From Owenia fusiformis (lineage: Eukaryota; Annelida; Polychaeta; Sabellida; Oweniidae): a DNA stretch of 64,000 nt. The notes under the pieces are model-generated. The model was not told the DNA's origin and did no database searches. It saw only the letters and a program-made list of their open reading frames with translations. Positions 46,716 to 59,059 of the stretch are shown here, piece after piece. Each line of letters opens with the position of its first letter. Position 1 is the stretch's first letter. Made by a program: the position numbers and the translations under genes. Location: the NCBI GenBank assembly GCA_903813345.2, contig CAIIXF020000004.1, forward strand, positions 17,533,513 through 17,597,512, given 5' to 3'.

Positions 46716-46905
46716 AACATGTTAATGCCCTGTTAACACTTTTCTCAATGTTAAATGCCCTGTTAACACTTTTCACAATATTAAAAGCCCTGTTAACACT
46801 TTTCTCAATGCTAAATGCCCTGTTAACACTTTTCACAATGTTAAAAGCCCTGTTAACACTTTTCTCAATGTTAAATGCCCTGTTAACAGTTTCTCAATGA
46901 TCATT
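46716..46905. repeat. 30-bp array with 60-bp dimer structure
   Basis: Units of CCCTGTTAACACTTTTC followed by either TCAATGTTAAATG or ACAAT(A/G)TTAAAAG alternate, giving a 60-bp higher-order unit. It follows the palindrome GTAACAATTGTTAC at 46686-46699. Confidence 0.85.
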
Positions 46906-47039
46906 TCTTTGGTTATGTACATCTTCCTGAAATCTATTAATTTTGCCACATTGCACATAAGATCTTTCTAAATGATTGTGAACATTAGTCTTGTATTTTA
47001 TGTGCGTATATACTGATGTTTAAGAATCTAAAGATAGTG

Positions 47040-47232
47040 ACACTAAAACCTGTCTACTCTATCCGCCATTAAAATGGATCAGGCAAATGTGTTCAGATTA
47101 TCGAGTGTCACATTTTAAGGGTTTCTCAATATGTGAGTCTCTGGGAGATACCAAAATTGGGACAGACAAAAAGTGTTCACATTGAGAGGTGTTCAGATTA
47201 AACAGTTGTTTGGATATACAGATTTCATTGTA
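47040..47232. repeat. GTTCAGATT element, copy 2
   Basis: It starts ACACTAAAACCTGTC and ends CAGATTTCATTGTA, the mirror of the start with mismatches. The interior is colinear with 24891-25100. Confidence 0.65.
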
Positions 47233-47279
47233 TATTTAGACACTATTGTTTTATTTCATTCAAATCAAAGTGATTAAAT

Positions 47280-48534
47280 GCAAGCATTTATGATTGTTCC
47301 ATATTGCCTCATGTAGGTGTCTCATGTTGATATATTTATGCAGTTTCAATGTGGCACCTCTGAACACTATATTAATGCAAGCATTGATAATTGTGCCAGA
47401 TTGCCTCATGTAGGTGTCTCATGTTGATATATTTATGCAGTTTCAATGTGGCACCTCTGAACACTATATTAATGCAAGCATTGATAATTGTTCCATATTG
47501 CCTCATGTAGGTGTCTCATGTTGATATATTTATGCAGTTTCAATGTGGCACCTCTGAACAATATATTAATGCAAGCATTGATAATTGTGCCAGATTGCCT
47601 CATGTAGGTGTCTCATGTTGATATATTTATGCAGTTTCAATGTGACACCTCTGAACACTATATTAATGCAAGCATTGATAATTGTGCCAGATTGCCTCAT
47701 GTAGGTGTCTCATGTTGATATATTTATGCAGTTTCAATGTGGCACCTCTGAACACTATATTAATGCAAGCATTTATGATTGTTCCATATTGCCTCATGTA
47801 GGTGTCTCATGTTGATATATTTATGCAGTTTCAATGTGGCACCTCTGAACACTATATTAATGCAAGCATTGATAATTGTGCCAGATTGCCTCATGTAGGT
47901 GTCTCATGTTGATATATTTATGCAGTTTCAATGTGGCACCTCTGAACACTATATTAATGCAAGCATTGATAATTGTTCCATATTGCCTCATGTAGGTGTC
48001 TCATGTTGATATATTTATGCAGTTTCAATGTGGCACCTCTGAACACTATATTAATGCAAGCATTGATAATTGTGCCAGATTGCCTCATGTAGGTGTCTCA
48101 TGTTGATATATTTATGCAGTTTCAATGTGACACCTCTGAACACTATACTAATGCAAGCATTGATAATTGTGCCAGATTGCCTCATGTAGGTGTCTCATGT
48201 TGATATATTTATGCAGTTTCAATGTGGCACCTCTGAACACTATATTAATGCAAGCATTGATAATTGTGCCAGATTGCCTCATGTAGGTGTCTGATGTTGA
48301 TATATTTATGCAGTTTTAATGTGGCACCTCTGAACACTATATTAATGCAAGCATTGATAATTGTGCTAGATTGCCTCATGTAGGTGTCTCATGTTGATAT
48401 ATTTATGCAGTTTCAATGTGGCACCTCTGAACACTATATTAATGCAAGCATTGATAATTGTGCCAGATTGCCTCATGTAGGTGTCTCATGTTGATATACT
48501 TATGCAGTTTCAATGTGGCACCTCTGAACACTAA
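47280..48534. repeat. 97-bp satellite with 485-bp higher-order unit
   Basis: About 13 units of 97 bp (starts at 47280, 47377 and so on). Diagnostic variants recur every five units: CATTTATGATTGTTCC in units 1 and 6, TTCCATATTG in units 3 and 8, and GTGACACC in units 4 and 9. The last three or four units do not follow the pattern. Confidence 0.93.
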
Positions 48535-49120
48535 CCCATAAAAATATCACATTGGTCAGGTTTTGGAATTCAAAAAGAGAGGTGAGGGGAGGAATCAGCA
48601 AGGAATAATGACAAACAGACATGAAGTAGTGGTCCAAATTATACAGAAATAAAAGAAAACTATATATTTCATAGAGAAATCTAAGGAAAAACGTGTGAAA
48701 TCTGTATGTCCATATTGATTATTTTCTCATGGGTATATTATAAGTAAGAGAAGAATGCTGCATTGTTATTCTAGTTCATATTACAATTGATACAATTACA
48801 AGACATAGTAGAAGCCTTTAGCATTAAAACAATCAAACATTTTTCTGAAATATGAGTTGCAAACCTGAATCACAGTAAATATGCATCTGGGGAAATCACA
48901 GCCTTACTATATAGTTTCAAAACAGAAAGATCTAAATATTAGAATGGTATCTGTGTCTAAAATCTATAATTTTATTGTCACAGTTTTTCCATTCTGCATT
49001 CTGATTTATCAGAGCCTCTCTTTATCTAACACTTGAGAGGGAATCTAATGGATAGTACAGGCTGTAGATAATTTACCATAATTAACTTGTTTTACAATGT
49101 CAGATGGTGTCAGTATGCTT
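48535..49120. other. No gene seen
   Basis: AT-rich, no repeat or exon recognised. Confidence 0.4.
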
Positions 49121-49124
49121 AACA

Positions 49125-49705
49125 CGTACTAGTACCCCTGGTGATGTCAGTGTAAGTCCAGAGCTAGTACCCCTGGTGATGTCAATATAAGTCCAGAGCT
49201 AGTACCCCTGGTGATGTCAATATAAGTCCAGAGCTAGTACCCCTGGTGATGTCAGTGTAAGTCCAGAGCTAGTACCCCTGGTGATGTCAATATAAGTCCA
49301 GAGCTAGTACCCCTGATGATGTCAGTATGTGCCCTCAGCTAGTACCCCTGGTGACTTCAGTATGTGTCCTTAGCTAGTACCCCTGATGATGTCAGTATGT
49401 GTTCTCAGCTAGTACCCCTAGTAACCCATGGTTTCAGTATGTGTCTTTAGCTAGTGACCCATGATTTCATTATGTGTCATTAGCTAGTGACTCATGGTAT
49501 CAGTATGTGTCTCTAGCTAGTGACCCATGGTGTTGGTATGTGTTCTCAGCTAGTACCCCTAGTAACCCATGGTTTCAGTATGTGTCTTTAGCTAGTGACT
49601 CAAGTGGTGTCAGTATGTTTCTTTAGCTAGTGACTCAAGTGGTGTCAGTATGTGTCTTTAGCTAGTGACTCAAGTGGTGTCAGTATGTGTCTAGCTAGTC
49701 CAATG
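49125..49705. repeat. 35-bp tandem array, decaying to the right
   Basis: GAGCTAGTACCCCTGGTGAT plus GTCAATATAAGTCCA repeats regularly to about 49330. After that, variants such as GTGTCTTTAGCTAGTGACTC dominate. Confidence 0.85.
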
Positions 49706-49899
49706 AAGTACCCAGCGTGAAGTTGTGTCCACTGTTGTTATTAGTTATTATGGATTCTATAACAATGTTGAGGCATGCATTTATTGAGGTATAACAGCCT
49801 GAAGTAATATCATCAATATAATAGGTCAGAGTATGAAAGAGCATTTGCAAAACTGTTTTGTCAGATATGAATTTTTAGAATATAATAAGGATATAGATA

Positions 49900-50565
49900 T
49901 TGCAAAGGGTGACCAGTATAGTATCCAGGTAGTTGGTCCATTAAATGACTCAGTATCAAATTGGGCGGTCACTAACTTATTGTAAAATATGTTAAGATGT
50001 GAGGATGTAAGGCGTTTAAAGGGTGGGGAAGTGTAGCAACCTGGAGTAACATTCCATATAGTCAGTGTATTAAACAACTCAGTGTGAAGTGGTACCTCCT
50101 AGTTAATTTTCAATTATTGATACCATAGCTCATGATCTTTTAAAGAAGGGAGTAGTGTAGCAATCAAGAGTAACTAATATGCTAAGTCTTTTTTATAGGC
50201 ATGTAAATTGAGGTTCATACGTGGACCTATTAAAGGGGAGTAGGGTTGCAACCAATAACAGCATAACAAATACATGTCGTCAAGCATAAAATGACCTTGA
50301 GAATTCACCTTCAGTTCTGAAAAAGTCCCCTTATATTTGAGATTGATGCTAAGCCTTTTTCTATAGGCATATTCTGGTTCATTCTTGGACCTATAAAGGA
50401 GGGGCAATGTTGCAATGTACAATATATTAGCTTTACAAATAGTCACTGCATTAAATGACCTTGAGAATCAATCCCTCAGTTCTGAGCATATTCCCTGACA
50501 TTAAGTTCGATGTTAAGTCTGTTTTTATAGGCATGTAACTTGTGGTTGATACCTGCTTTATTCCC
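49900..50565. repeat. Degenerate repeats of about 165 bp
   Basis: TATAGGCAT(G/A)T followed by TGG/AGGTTCAT-like sequence recurs at about 50195, 50363 and 50527. TTAAATGACCTTGAGAAT-like blocks lie between, with an older unit before 50170. Confidence 0.65.
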
Positions 50566-51200
50566 TCTCTTTAAACAAGATCTCTGGCTTTATTGCATAC
50601 TAATACTGCCTATTCAATATGCAGCTAGACATGACAGGCAAATAAAGCAAACTTCAATAAATACAGGGATTATGGGAATGTTACAAAGTCTGAATAAAAA
50701 GAGGTCATGACATATGCTGAAGATGGTCATCATGAAGTCACATGTACATGTATTGTTAAGCCATTTTATATAAGATTTGATCATGTACCATGCATATCTA
50801 ATTACAAGGCTGGATGCTCTTTTGGACTTCAAACCTTATATCAGCCCTATCACCCACCTCTTCCCATGATTATGGAACATTTGTAGACATAAAAAACATT
50901 ATGTGGTTGATATCAGTATCTCCGATTTAGGCCTAAATAGTCTTTGGGAGATGAGTTAACGTAACACATGACTGTAAGTTCCTAAAAAAGATGGGCCCAA
51001 ATAGAGAAAAATAAAAATTAGGCTCATGTAAAAGTGGTAATGTTATATAATATGTCTTCATTCTAGAGTCCATTCAAGTTTAAAGGTTTTACCGCACTTT
51101 ACTGCAATCATTCTTGTCATTCTTGTTGATGCATCAAAACGGTCATGATAGACATGAAGAAATAACCCAAGTACAGATTGCACATTGATCCTTAGTTTAA
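50566..51200. other. No gene seen
   Basis: AT-rich sequence without assigned content. Confidence 0.4.
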
Positions 51201-51201
51201 T

Positions 51202-51404
51202 CAGTGTTCTCCCCAGGATTTTTTCAAGTAGGTGCAAAATTCTTATTTTCACAATTTAGACCAAATTTGGTCAAAATATACCTGTTTTTCTTGGTTTTTC
51301 TCAATTTACAAGTGGTGGCAATTAGATTCTCAGGTGGATGGAATGCAAGTCTATTATTAAAATCTCAAGTGGGTCCACTTGCTTTAATGCGTGGGAGATC
51401 ACTG
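51202..51404. mobile_element. hAT-like MITE, copy 2
   Basis: CAGTGTTCTCCCCAGGATTT to GGGAGATCACTG, colinear with the copy at 31188-31393. Confidence 0.65.
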
Positions 51405-54100
51405 CCGATGGTAGTTCACTTCTTTGTGTAAGTTGCATAGTCTCATGTTGAAAGATCAGATTCCATGGTTTTTCCAACTTTTTTTCCGCATCTTACTTAT
51501 TAACTTTGAAACTATCAATGCTTAATAAACCAGTATATTGCTCAACTTCTGCCAGTTAAGCAGGATGACCTTTGAGTCAATGAAGCACGAAATACATTCC
51601 CTTGATAAAAATTACTGATTTAGAACAGCTCCTTGATCAAGTCTAACTTATTTTATACATTTGTCTGATTTAAAATTCTGTTATTATGCAGTTTTCATAT
51701 TATTTCTCAAAAACAAATTTATGAGTGTGTCGGTGTATATAAAGGTTTATGCTATCATAATGCTTATTTGATGACATCGTTTCAAGGAAGCCATTATGCA
51801 GATTACTTGGAATGACGTGGAATTGATTTCCCGTCAATGTTAAAAGAGAGATACTATGTTACTGTCTCACATTCACCACTGTCTAAAATCTGTCTCTGAT
51901 TTTTCTTAAGTTAATTCAATACTGTCTAAAATATGAATAAAGTATATCATCTTTTGTTTTTCTTTATAATTTTGGATGTTAGCTGTATGATGGTTTAATT
52001 CATTTATTTCTGATATTCCTATTTTTTGTTGTTTTCTGTCTTTCAAAATATGATTCACTTGAGATTATTTTCATGAGGATGTCACATTTTATGAAATGTG
52101 TGCTAATATTTGAAAGTAGCCAACCCTCCATGGACTCAGTAATGTGTCTGTATTACATCATTAACAAAATGTCAGCTCAGTTATGCGAGTTTTGATGAAA
52201 AAGAGGAAATATTTTTAGCTTTATAATGTCCTTTCATGAAGGAAATGATGGAAGAAGTTTAGTAAAACCCTCCCTGAAGATGAAGCTCTCAAATCAAATG
52301 AAAGCGAAGAGTAAGCAAAACCTGTAATCCTGTATATTTGGACAGTTCTCAATGTGAACACTTTGTTATATGTGTATTTATTCTGTATTTTTTTGTATTG
52401 TATTTTGTTTACCACCAATGAAGGTGAGCAATACCTCTTTGGTATATCCCGTATATTACAGTCGTAATTAACGCATGTGATCATAGAAGGCAGACCCAGA
52501 AACCCCTCCTTGAAGGAACCCTGTGTTCTTTTATGTGCTATATTTTCGATCTTGAGAACATGGCACATACTTTTACTCATAAAATCATGCGGTAATAGGT
52601 TCTAAAATCTGTGGATATTGCTCACCTTAATAATATAACATGTTATTCATGTTTCATATTGTCAATATTTAGTTACTTGCTTATCAAAAAAATATTCATT
52701 TCTAATCGGATTTGCTTTTGCTGTCATCTCATTTCTGAATATTTACTTGGACCTGATTACCTCGAATCCTGGATCACGGATGACTATTCATTATGGGAAT
52801 TTCCAATTTGTTTTAGCCTTAATCTGTTTTGGAAGAATACTGTGACATCTGATACACAGACATTGTCAATTTTTCAGATTTCAGACCTTAAATGGCAAGT
52901 AAATTACTCCTTGCTTTAGCCCAGCTCCCTTTGGAGCCATTTATGTAAAGACCTATTTCCCTGGAGTTGGTTTGCAATCATCACCCAGCATGAGGCTAGT
53001 GTAATTAAATTCTTTGTTTTACATTATTCTGATTTTGGAAAGGGGTTGAATCTCAAGGTTTCAGTTGATCCAACTTTGTGTTATAACCATTTTAGAAGAA
53101 ATTGCTCTTGATGTCATCACGATCACATACACAATGACAGAACTTCTGTTTTTTTGTTGATTTGTTATGATGCTAGAACCATCTCTTCCTCATTGGCTTA
53201 TGTAATACATTCAGTGTCCCTGAGATTCTTTGTTTCAAAGATAAGATGAGCACATAGGTCCTGCAAATCCTGAAAACAGCTAAAGACCAAAGTAATAAGA
53301 GATGACTAGCATTTGGTTCTGATGTTTGACATCAATGTCTGTAACAATTGTTGCTAGTGATTACTAGGGCTGGAATGGTTTTATAATTTCTCATATATCA
53401 GAATAACTTTGCACAACCTTCATATTCGCTTTTCCGTAATTGGAACATAATCCTAGGTTGGAAAACCAAAGCATCCCCAATATTGAGCTTTATATGACTT
53501 AAGAGCATCAATAATGCTGAGTCCTTCTCTTGCTTCGACGCTAATCATTTTTTACTTCACTTTTTAGAGAATTTGGCAATGTTTTCGTGAACAGCAATCG
53601 TTTTCTACATTAACGCACAGTTAAAAAACTGAATCGTACAGTTTTCGAACTCAACGTACAAACTGAGTGTTAAGAACCGTGCAACACAACAGTTTTGGTT
53701 TACGTTTGGAGCCCAGCTAATGGTTACATATTGCCTGATGTTAATCGCTTAAACTTACTCTGGCCTAGAAGTCATTAGAAGTTCTCTCCATAATTGTGCA
53801 ATGAAGATTTCTTATTTCCTTTACTGGCATTTTGAAGTGTATAAAAATTTATAGCTACCTACCCACACAAAAAGCATCATAGTTATCATGTTTGGAATGT
53901 GAAATAAAGAGGAAAAACGAGAAGCAAAGAGAAATACTGGTACATGTGAATGGCTGAAATTAATTGGGTCAAAGTTATAATATAGAAATATTAAACTCTG
54001 AAAAACTTCAAATTAAGGGAAATTTTTTAGAACAGACTCAGTCTGAGGGACAAAGTAAAGCAAGATTTAAGACTTGCCAAACCAATTTCTGAGTTGCCTC
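51405..54100. other. No gene seen over 2.7 kb
   Basis: AT-rich. A 102-codon frame at 52611 reads as translated AT-rich DNA (Ile, Phe, Leu, Ser, Cys) and has no start or splice support. Confidence 0.4.
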
Positions 54101-54105
54101 CTTAA

Positions 54106-54802
54106 CCTTTAGCAGACCACCGGCGACCGCGTCCGCCCATTCAAAACTACCCCCAGAATCCACCGGCGGATCCGGACGACACAAATCTAACTTTTGAAAA
54201 CTTTACTTTTTCCCGCCGTTCTTATGATCCAATTAGATTGCCCGATTTATTCAGTCCTTAGTAGGTGACTTCCTGTTGACCTAGAAATGGCGATGTTTCG
54301 AAAAATATTTCTCAATTCAACAATTCAACAGTGTTTAAGTCGTTTTTAGTGAACAAATCGTACAAAATGACGGCCAAATACGATCACAACAAAAATGTGG
54401 AGGAAATGGATTGCGATTTCGAGCTCTTTAGGCTCTTGGAAGCCGATAATGGTCATCGAAAATAGAAACTAGAATATTTTCTGAACTGAAAAGAAGAACA
54501 TTCGATCTCTGCAAATTCAGTTTTGGATTCTGACCAGACGTTGAATCTCCCGAGGGGCGAAACGGCGGATTCTGGAGGAGTATTCATGGTATATTCAAGC
54601 CCAGTCGTGTTTATGTACGAAAAAAATTCATGAGAACATTTTTCTCATGAGCCACGCTAGTGTATCTTCCCTTTGTGAAAATTTTATCCAGATTCATTCA
54701 GTAGTTATTGAGATATTAATTATTTAGTCCAGGCATATCATTTTTGAAAAATAAGTCAGATGCGTGGGATATATTTGCTGAAATAAGTCGGAGTGCAGAA
54801 GG
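54106..54802 (+). mobile_element. piggyBac-like non-autonomous element (TTAA)
   Basis: TTAA occurs immediately outside both ends (54102-54105 and 54803-54806). The ends are CCTTTAGCAGACC and, mirrored, CCTTCTGCACTCC. A subterminal pair CCAGAATCC...GGATTCTGG lies at about 54156 and 54565. The element is richer in GC than its surroundings. A 32-codon frame at 54367-54465 (MTAKYDHNKNVEEMDCDFEL onward) may be a remnant of a transposase N-terminus, but this is speculative. Confidence 0.75.
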
Positions 54803-54869
54803 TTAAAGGCTTCACCTTAGCTCCTATTTAACTACTGTTAACTGGTCGAATAAACATTATAATATAGAT

Positions 54870-54922
54870 GAGGACTGTGGGATACTATGGGATACTATGG
54901 GACACTATGGGGCACTATGGTA
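54870..54922. repeat. 11-bp repeat (GGGATACTATG)
   Basis: About four or five copies of GGGA(T/C)ACTATG-like units in tandem. Confidence 0.8.
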
Positions 54923-56450
54923 ACATATCTGTAATATGTATCTTTGTATCAATGCCTTCTAAGATATGTTTCTGATTTTGATTATATAGCAATGGACACT
55001 AGTATTCATCAGAACAAATGCTCATAATTATGTCACCACCAAAAGTGGTGACATATTGTTATGGTCTCCGTTTTTTTTGCGACAGCGGTTGGCGTTTTTC
55101 AAAATCATCTACATGTTCTCAGAAATTCAAATCTGACTTTAGATTTGACATTTCACCTTCAAATCTGACTTAAGATTTGACATTTGACCTTCAATGACCT
55201 TCTCAAGGTCAAAAAAGGTCAAAAAGGTCTGGTTTCAACTTGCTTCAAATTGACTAAATTTTTTTTTCAAAATCATCTACGTGTTCTCAGAAATTCAAAT
55301 CTGACTTAAGATTTGACTTAAGATTTGACATTTGACCTTCAATGACCTTCTCAAGGTCAAAAAAGGTCAAAAAGGTCTGTTTTCAACTTGCTTCAAATTG
55401 ACTAAAAAAATTTTTCAAAATCATCTACGTGTTCACAGAAATTCAAATCTGACTTTAGATTTGACTTAAGATTTGACATTTGACCTTCAATGACCTTCTC
55501 AAAGTCAAAAAAGGTCAAAAAGGTCTTTTTTCAACTTGCTTCAAATTGACTAAATTCTTTTTTCAAAATCATCTACATGTTCTCAGAAATTCAAATCTGA
55601 CTTTAGATTTGACATTTGACCTTCAATGACCTTCTCAAGGTCAAAAAAGGTCAAAAAGGTCTGTTTTCAACTTGCTTCAATTTGACTAAATTTTTTTTTC
55701 AAAATCATCTACGTGTTCTCAGAAATTCAAATCTGACTTAAGATTTGACTTAAGATTTGACATTTGACCTTCAATGACCTTCTCAAGGTCAAAAAAGGTC
55801 AAAAAGGTCTGTTTTCAACTTGCTTCAAATTGACTAAATTTTTTTTTCAAAATCATCTACGTGTTCTCAGAAATTCAAATCTGACTTAAGATTTGACTTA
55901 AGATTTGACATTTGACCTTCAATGACCTTCTCAAGGTCAAAAAAGGTCAGAAAGGTCTTTTTTCAACTTGCTTCAAATTGACTAAATTTTTTTTCAAAAT
56001 CATCTACATGTTCTCAGAAATTCAAATCTGACTTTAGATTTGACATTTGACCTTCAATGACCTTCTCAATGTCAAAAAAGGTCAAAAAGGTTTTTTTTCA
56101 TCTTGCTTCAAATTGACTAAATTTTTTTTCAAAATCATCTACATGTTCTCAGAAGTTCAAATATGACTTTAGATTTGACTTAAGATTTGACATTTGACCT
56201 TCAATGTCCTTCTCAAGGTTAAAAAAAGTCAAAAAGGTCTTTTTTCAACTTGCTTCAAATTGACTAATTTTTTTTTTCAAAATCATCTACATGTTCTCAG
56301 AAATTCAAATCTGACTTTAGATTTGACATTTGACCTTTAATGACCTTCTCAAGGTCAAAAAAGGTCAAAAAGGTCTGTTTTCAACTTGCTTCAAATTGAC
56401 CAAATTTTTTTTTCAAAATCATCTACATCTTTTCAGAAGTTCAAATTTGA

Positions 56451-56510
56451 TTTATATATATCTTTTATTGACTCTTTAGATGTCATGACCTGACATATTA
56501 GTCATTTACA
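56451..56510 (-). mobile_element. LINE-A 3' stub, about 60 bp
   Basis: A minus-strand copy of only the tail, AATAAA, hairpin and GTGACTAATATGTCA-like end of LINE-A, inserted in the last unit of the 136/148-bp array. It is nearly identical to the end of the 25.3-kb copy. Confidence 0.88.
56480..56496 (-). other. LINE-A 3' hairpin, copy 3
   Basis: ATGTCATGACCTGACAT, the same stem and loop as at 25347-25363. Confidence 0.8.
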
Positions 56511-56590
56511 AGCTCTCAGAAATTCAAATCTGACTTAAGTTTGAACTCATAATATTGTGAGCAACTAGGTGGTGACATTTTGTCATGTTA

Positions 56591-59055
56591 ATGCCTTGTA
56601 TTCACTTTATGTGGGTTCAGGCTTATTTTTTACAACTTATTATTATTACCAACTCTTACTCTATTTTAGAGAAATCTGCTTCTTCACTATGTGGCAATGG
56701 TACCATTAAAGGTGTAATCGTTTGTTTTTCAATTGATCATATCATTTGCCAGAGTATTTTCTGATGTTTGATTAATTATAACGTTTTCTTATGGATTTGG
56801 ATTTTTTATAATTGATGTTTAAACTATGAAGGGTCAACCTATTATTGTTGCATTAGGAATTCCGAAGCTTGTTTTTTATGCACAATGCTCTTACCCAGCT
56901 CACTTAGCTTGATCATGTGACTACTAGTCAGCCAATCATTGTTGATCATTCATAGCAAAAGCTTTATAAAAGGTCGGATGCCTAACTAATCCTTGCTATT
57001 AATGATCTGGGAGTTGATTAATTATAAATATGACTTTCCTGCATTTAACTTCATCAATTTTATTTTTACAAATCTGATAATTATCCTTTCTATAACATAT
57101 CGTTATGAATCCATGTCTGTTCCCTAGTAATCCAAACCTAATCTACCCCTCGCCAAAACGAAACAAATTCTCTACTTTTGTTGGTCAAATCATTGAAGTA
57201 ACATACATCATGTCCATTTTGACATAATTTGATGAAAAATGTCCTGGTAATTCTTGTTTTTATGATAGACCAGAATTTATTGAGATCTGTAAAACATTTT
57301 GATGGACTGTATTAAAGAACCATTATCAAGGTATCACAGAATTAAATCTCATTCAATGTAAAATTAAGACTAAAATCATAGTTCTCCTATCACCCATTGT
57401 CAAGTTGAGCTCCATAGCCAAGTTATGGCAAATGGTCTTTTGTAAGACAACACGTGTAGTTATTACATATTACATGAACACTATTAATGAACCAGCTGAC
57501 CAAGTTACTGTACAAATGGTCAATTAACTCAAATATTAACAATAGATTTATACATAGTACTATACATGTGGAGTCATTGATTAGTATTTGTCAATACTAA
57601 AGTAAATCTTTCACATTTAAACTCATGCTCTAGATCTGCTTTATTTCATTCTTTTTCCTCACTTCAGGTTGAATAATTGTTTAATTTTGGATTTTTTATA
57701 GAATTGAGATTATTACCAAATTTTCTGTTCAGTGTATTCATAGATTTTGTTATTGATTTTCAGTCATTTTGCAATAATATGGATGGCCTATGTGTCATTT
57801 TGTTCAGAGGTCAATAGTGAAACTTGTTAACCTGCCATATAATTAGTAGTATATTATTGGTTGAACATTTATGACAGATTCATGCTTTTTCGTCGTTTAT
57901 GCAGTGGAAGTAGAGGAAGACACAAGGATTTATGGGATTAATGTGAACTTGTAATGCACTAGTGCTGGGAAATAAGTACCTCCTTTGTTCATAGATTTAT
58001 TATGGAAAAACTATGACATCAACATGACCTGTGTCTGCACAAAATAATCCTATTATTTTGAGATAATGGATCCTAGGAAGTAAGTTGAAGAGATTTTTTA
58101 TCAAAAGGAGTTATTTTTGTACTATCTTGGCTCAGAAATATCCTTCATAATCTGTGTTAATGACTTTCTTATTTTTGGTCAAATATTTTATGTTGGCTTC
58201 AGCTGTGTACTGCTGAAATGGTAGAGAAGGGGGGGGGGTATTCATCTCTATCTCTATCAATTATGCTTACTTTGTAATGTGCATATTCCATCTTATATTT
58301 CAAGTACATCTAGATAATACTCGGTGTAGAATTTTACATGTAGATATTATTATTTAGAATTTGTGGGCAACTACCTAATGCCACCTATTTTGCAGTTAAA
58401 CCTTGCCTGTTCTCGAAAAGGCAATAAGCTGACATATATTACTTTTTACATTTAAATACAACTGACAAGATAATAAATGTTTTAATATAAAGTTGACGTA
58501 GTTATAAATGTTTTTAAGCGTAGAATCAAAGCCAACAATATAATTAGAATAAAAAATTAGAAATATTCAAAAAACAAATGCCCGGCTGATCATCCGAGCA
58601 ATAGAAGGACCAGTCATCATAATAACACCTTTATCATAAGTATTTTTGCACAGCATTTTCCCCATTTGTTTATTATTGTATATTCTCTCATTATAGCTCA
58701 AAATATCACTCGGGACCCGGGAACAACCCAAGATTGCGTTTTTTTCGAAAAAGGCAGCTTTAAATGGTTTTAGTATGATGACAGATCTTAGCCAATTATA
58801 TGTGTGCTTGTAATAACATGAGCCTCAAGGGCCCATTCAACATTTCCTCATGGAGAGATTTGAGAGAGTTTCGGGAGAACGGGGCCCTAATGCAACATAT
58901 GATGCTTCATAACAATGTAACAATATTATTTGTGGAACTAATTCTGTTATGGTAAAAGGGAGGAGGGTTTGAATTCAGGTTTCATTTGAGAATTACATGT
59001 AACCTTAACCAATGTGTAGATGATAATGTATATTCGGTGTTTGATGAACTAATGA
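56591..59055. other. No gene seen over 2.4 kb
   Basis: AT-rich. A run of about ten G lies at 58230-58239. No exon or repeat is recognised. Confidence 0.4.
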
Positions 59056-59059
59056 CAGA

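Larger units (their letters stand above)
55025..56590. repeat. 136/148-bp tandem array inside a TCACCACC-bounded element
   Basis: Ten units begin at CAAAATCATCTAC (55100, 55268, 55416, 55564, 55700, 55848, 55995, 56130, 56278, 56414). Later periods are close to either 136 or 148 bp. The difference is a 12-bp GATTTGACTTAA insertion. Each unit has the direct repeats GGTCAAAAAAGGTCAAAAAGG. The hairpin TGTCACCAC...GTGGTGACA at 55031-55053 and GGTGGTGACA at 56569 border the array. Confidence 0.85.

Noticed and set aside
46014-46836. Long open frames (142-225 codons) over the 46-kb arrays as repeat proteins
   Set aside because: An 18-bp and a 30-bp period keep any frame open; both strands are open at once and there is no start or splice context.
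47280-48534. CRISPR array
   Set aside because: The 97-bp units are contiguous without unique spacers, and the context is eukaryotic. The same holds for the 80-, 88- and 136/148-bp arrays.
52611-52919. 102-codon frame as a membrane protein
   Set aside because: Its Ile/Phe/Leu content follows from AT-rich DNA, and no other evidence supports it.
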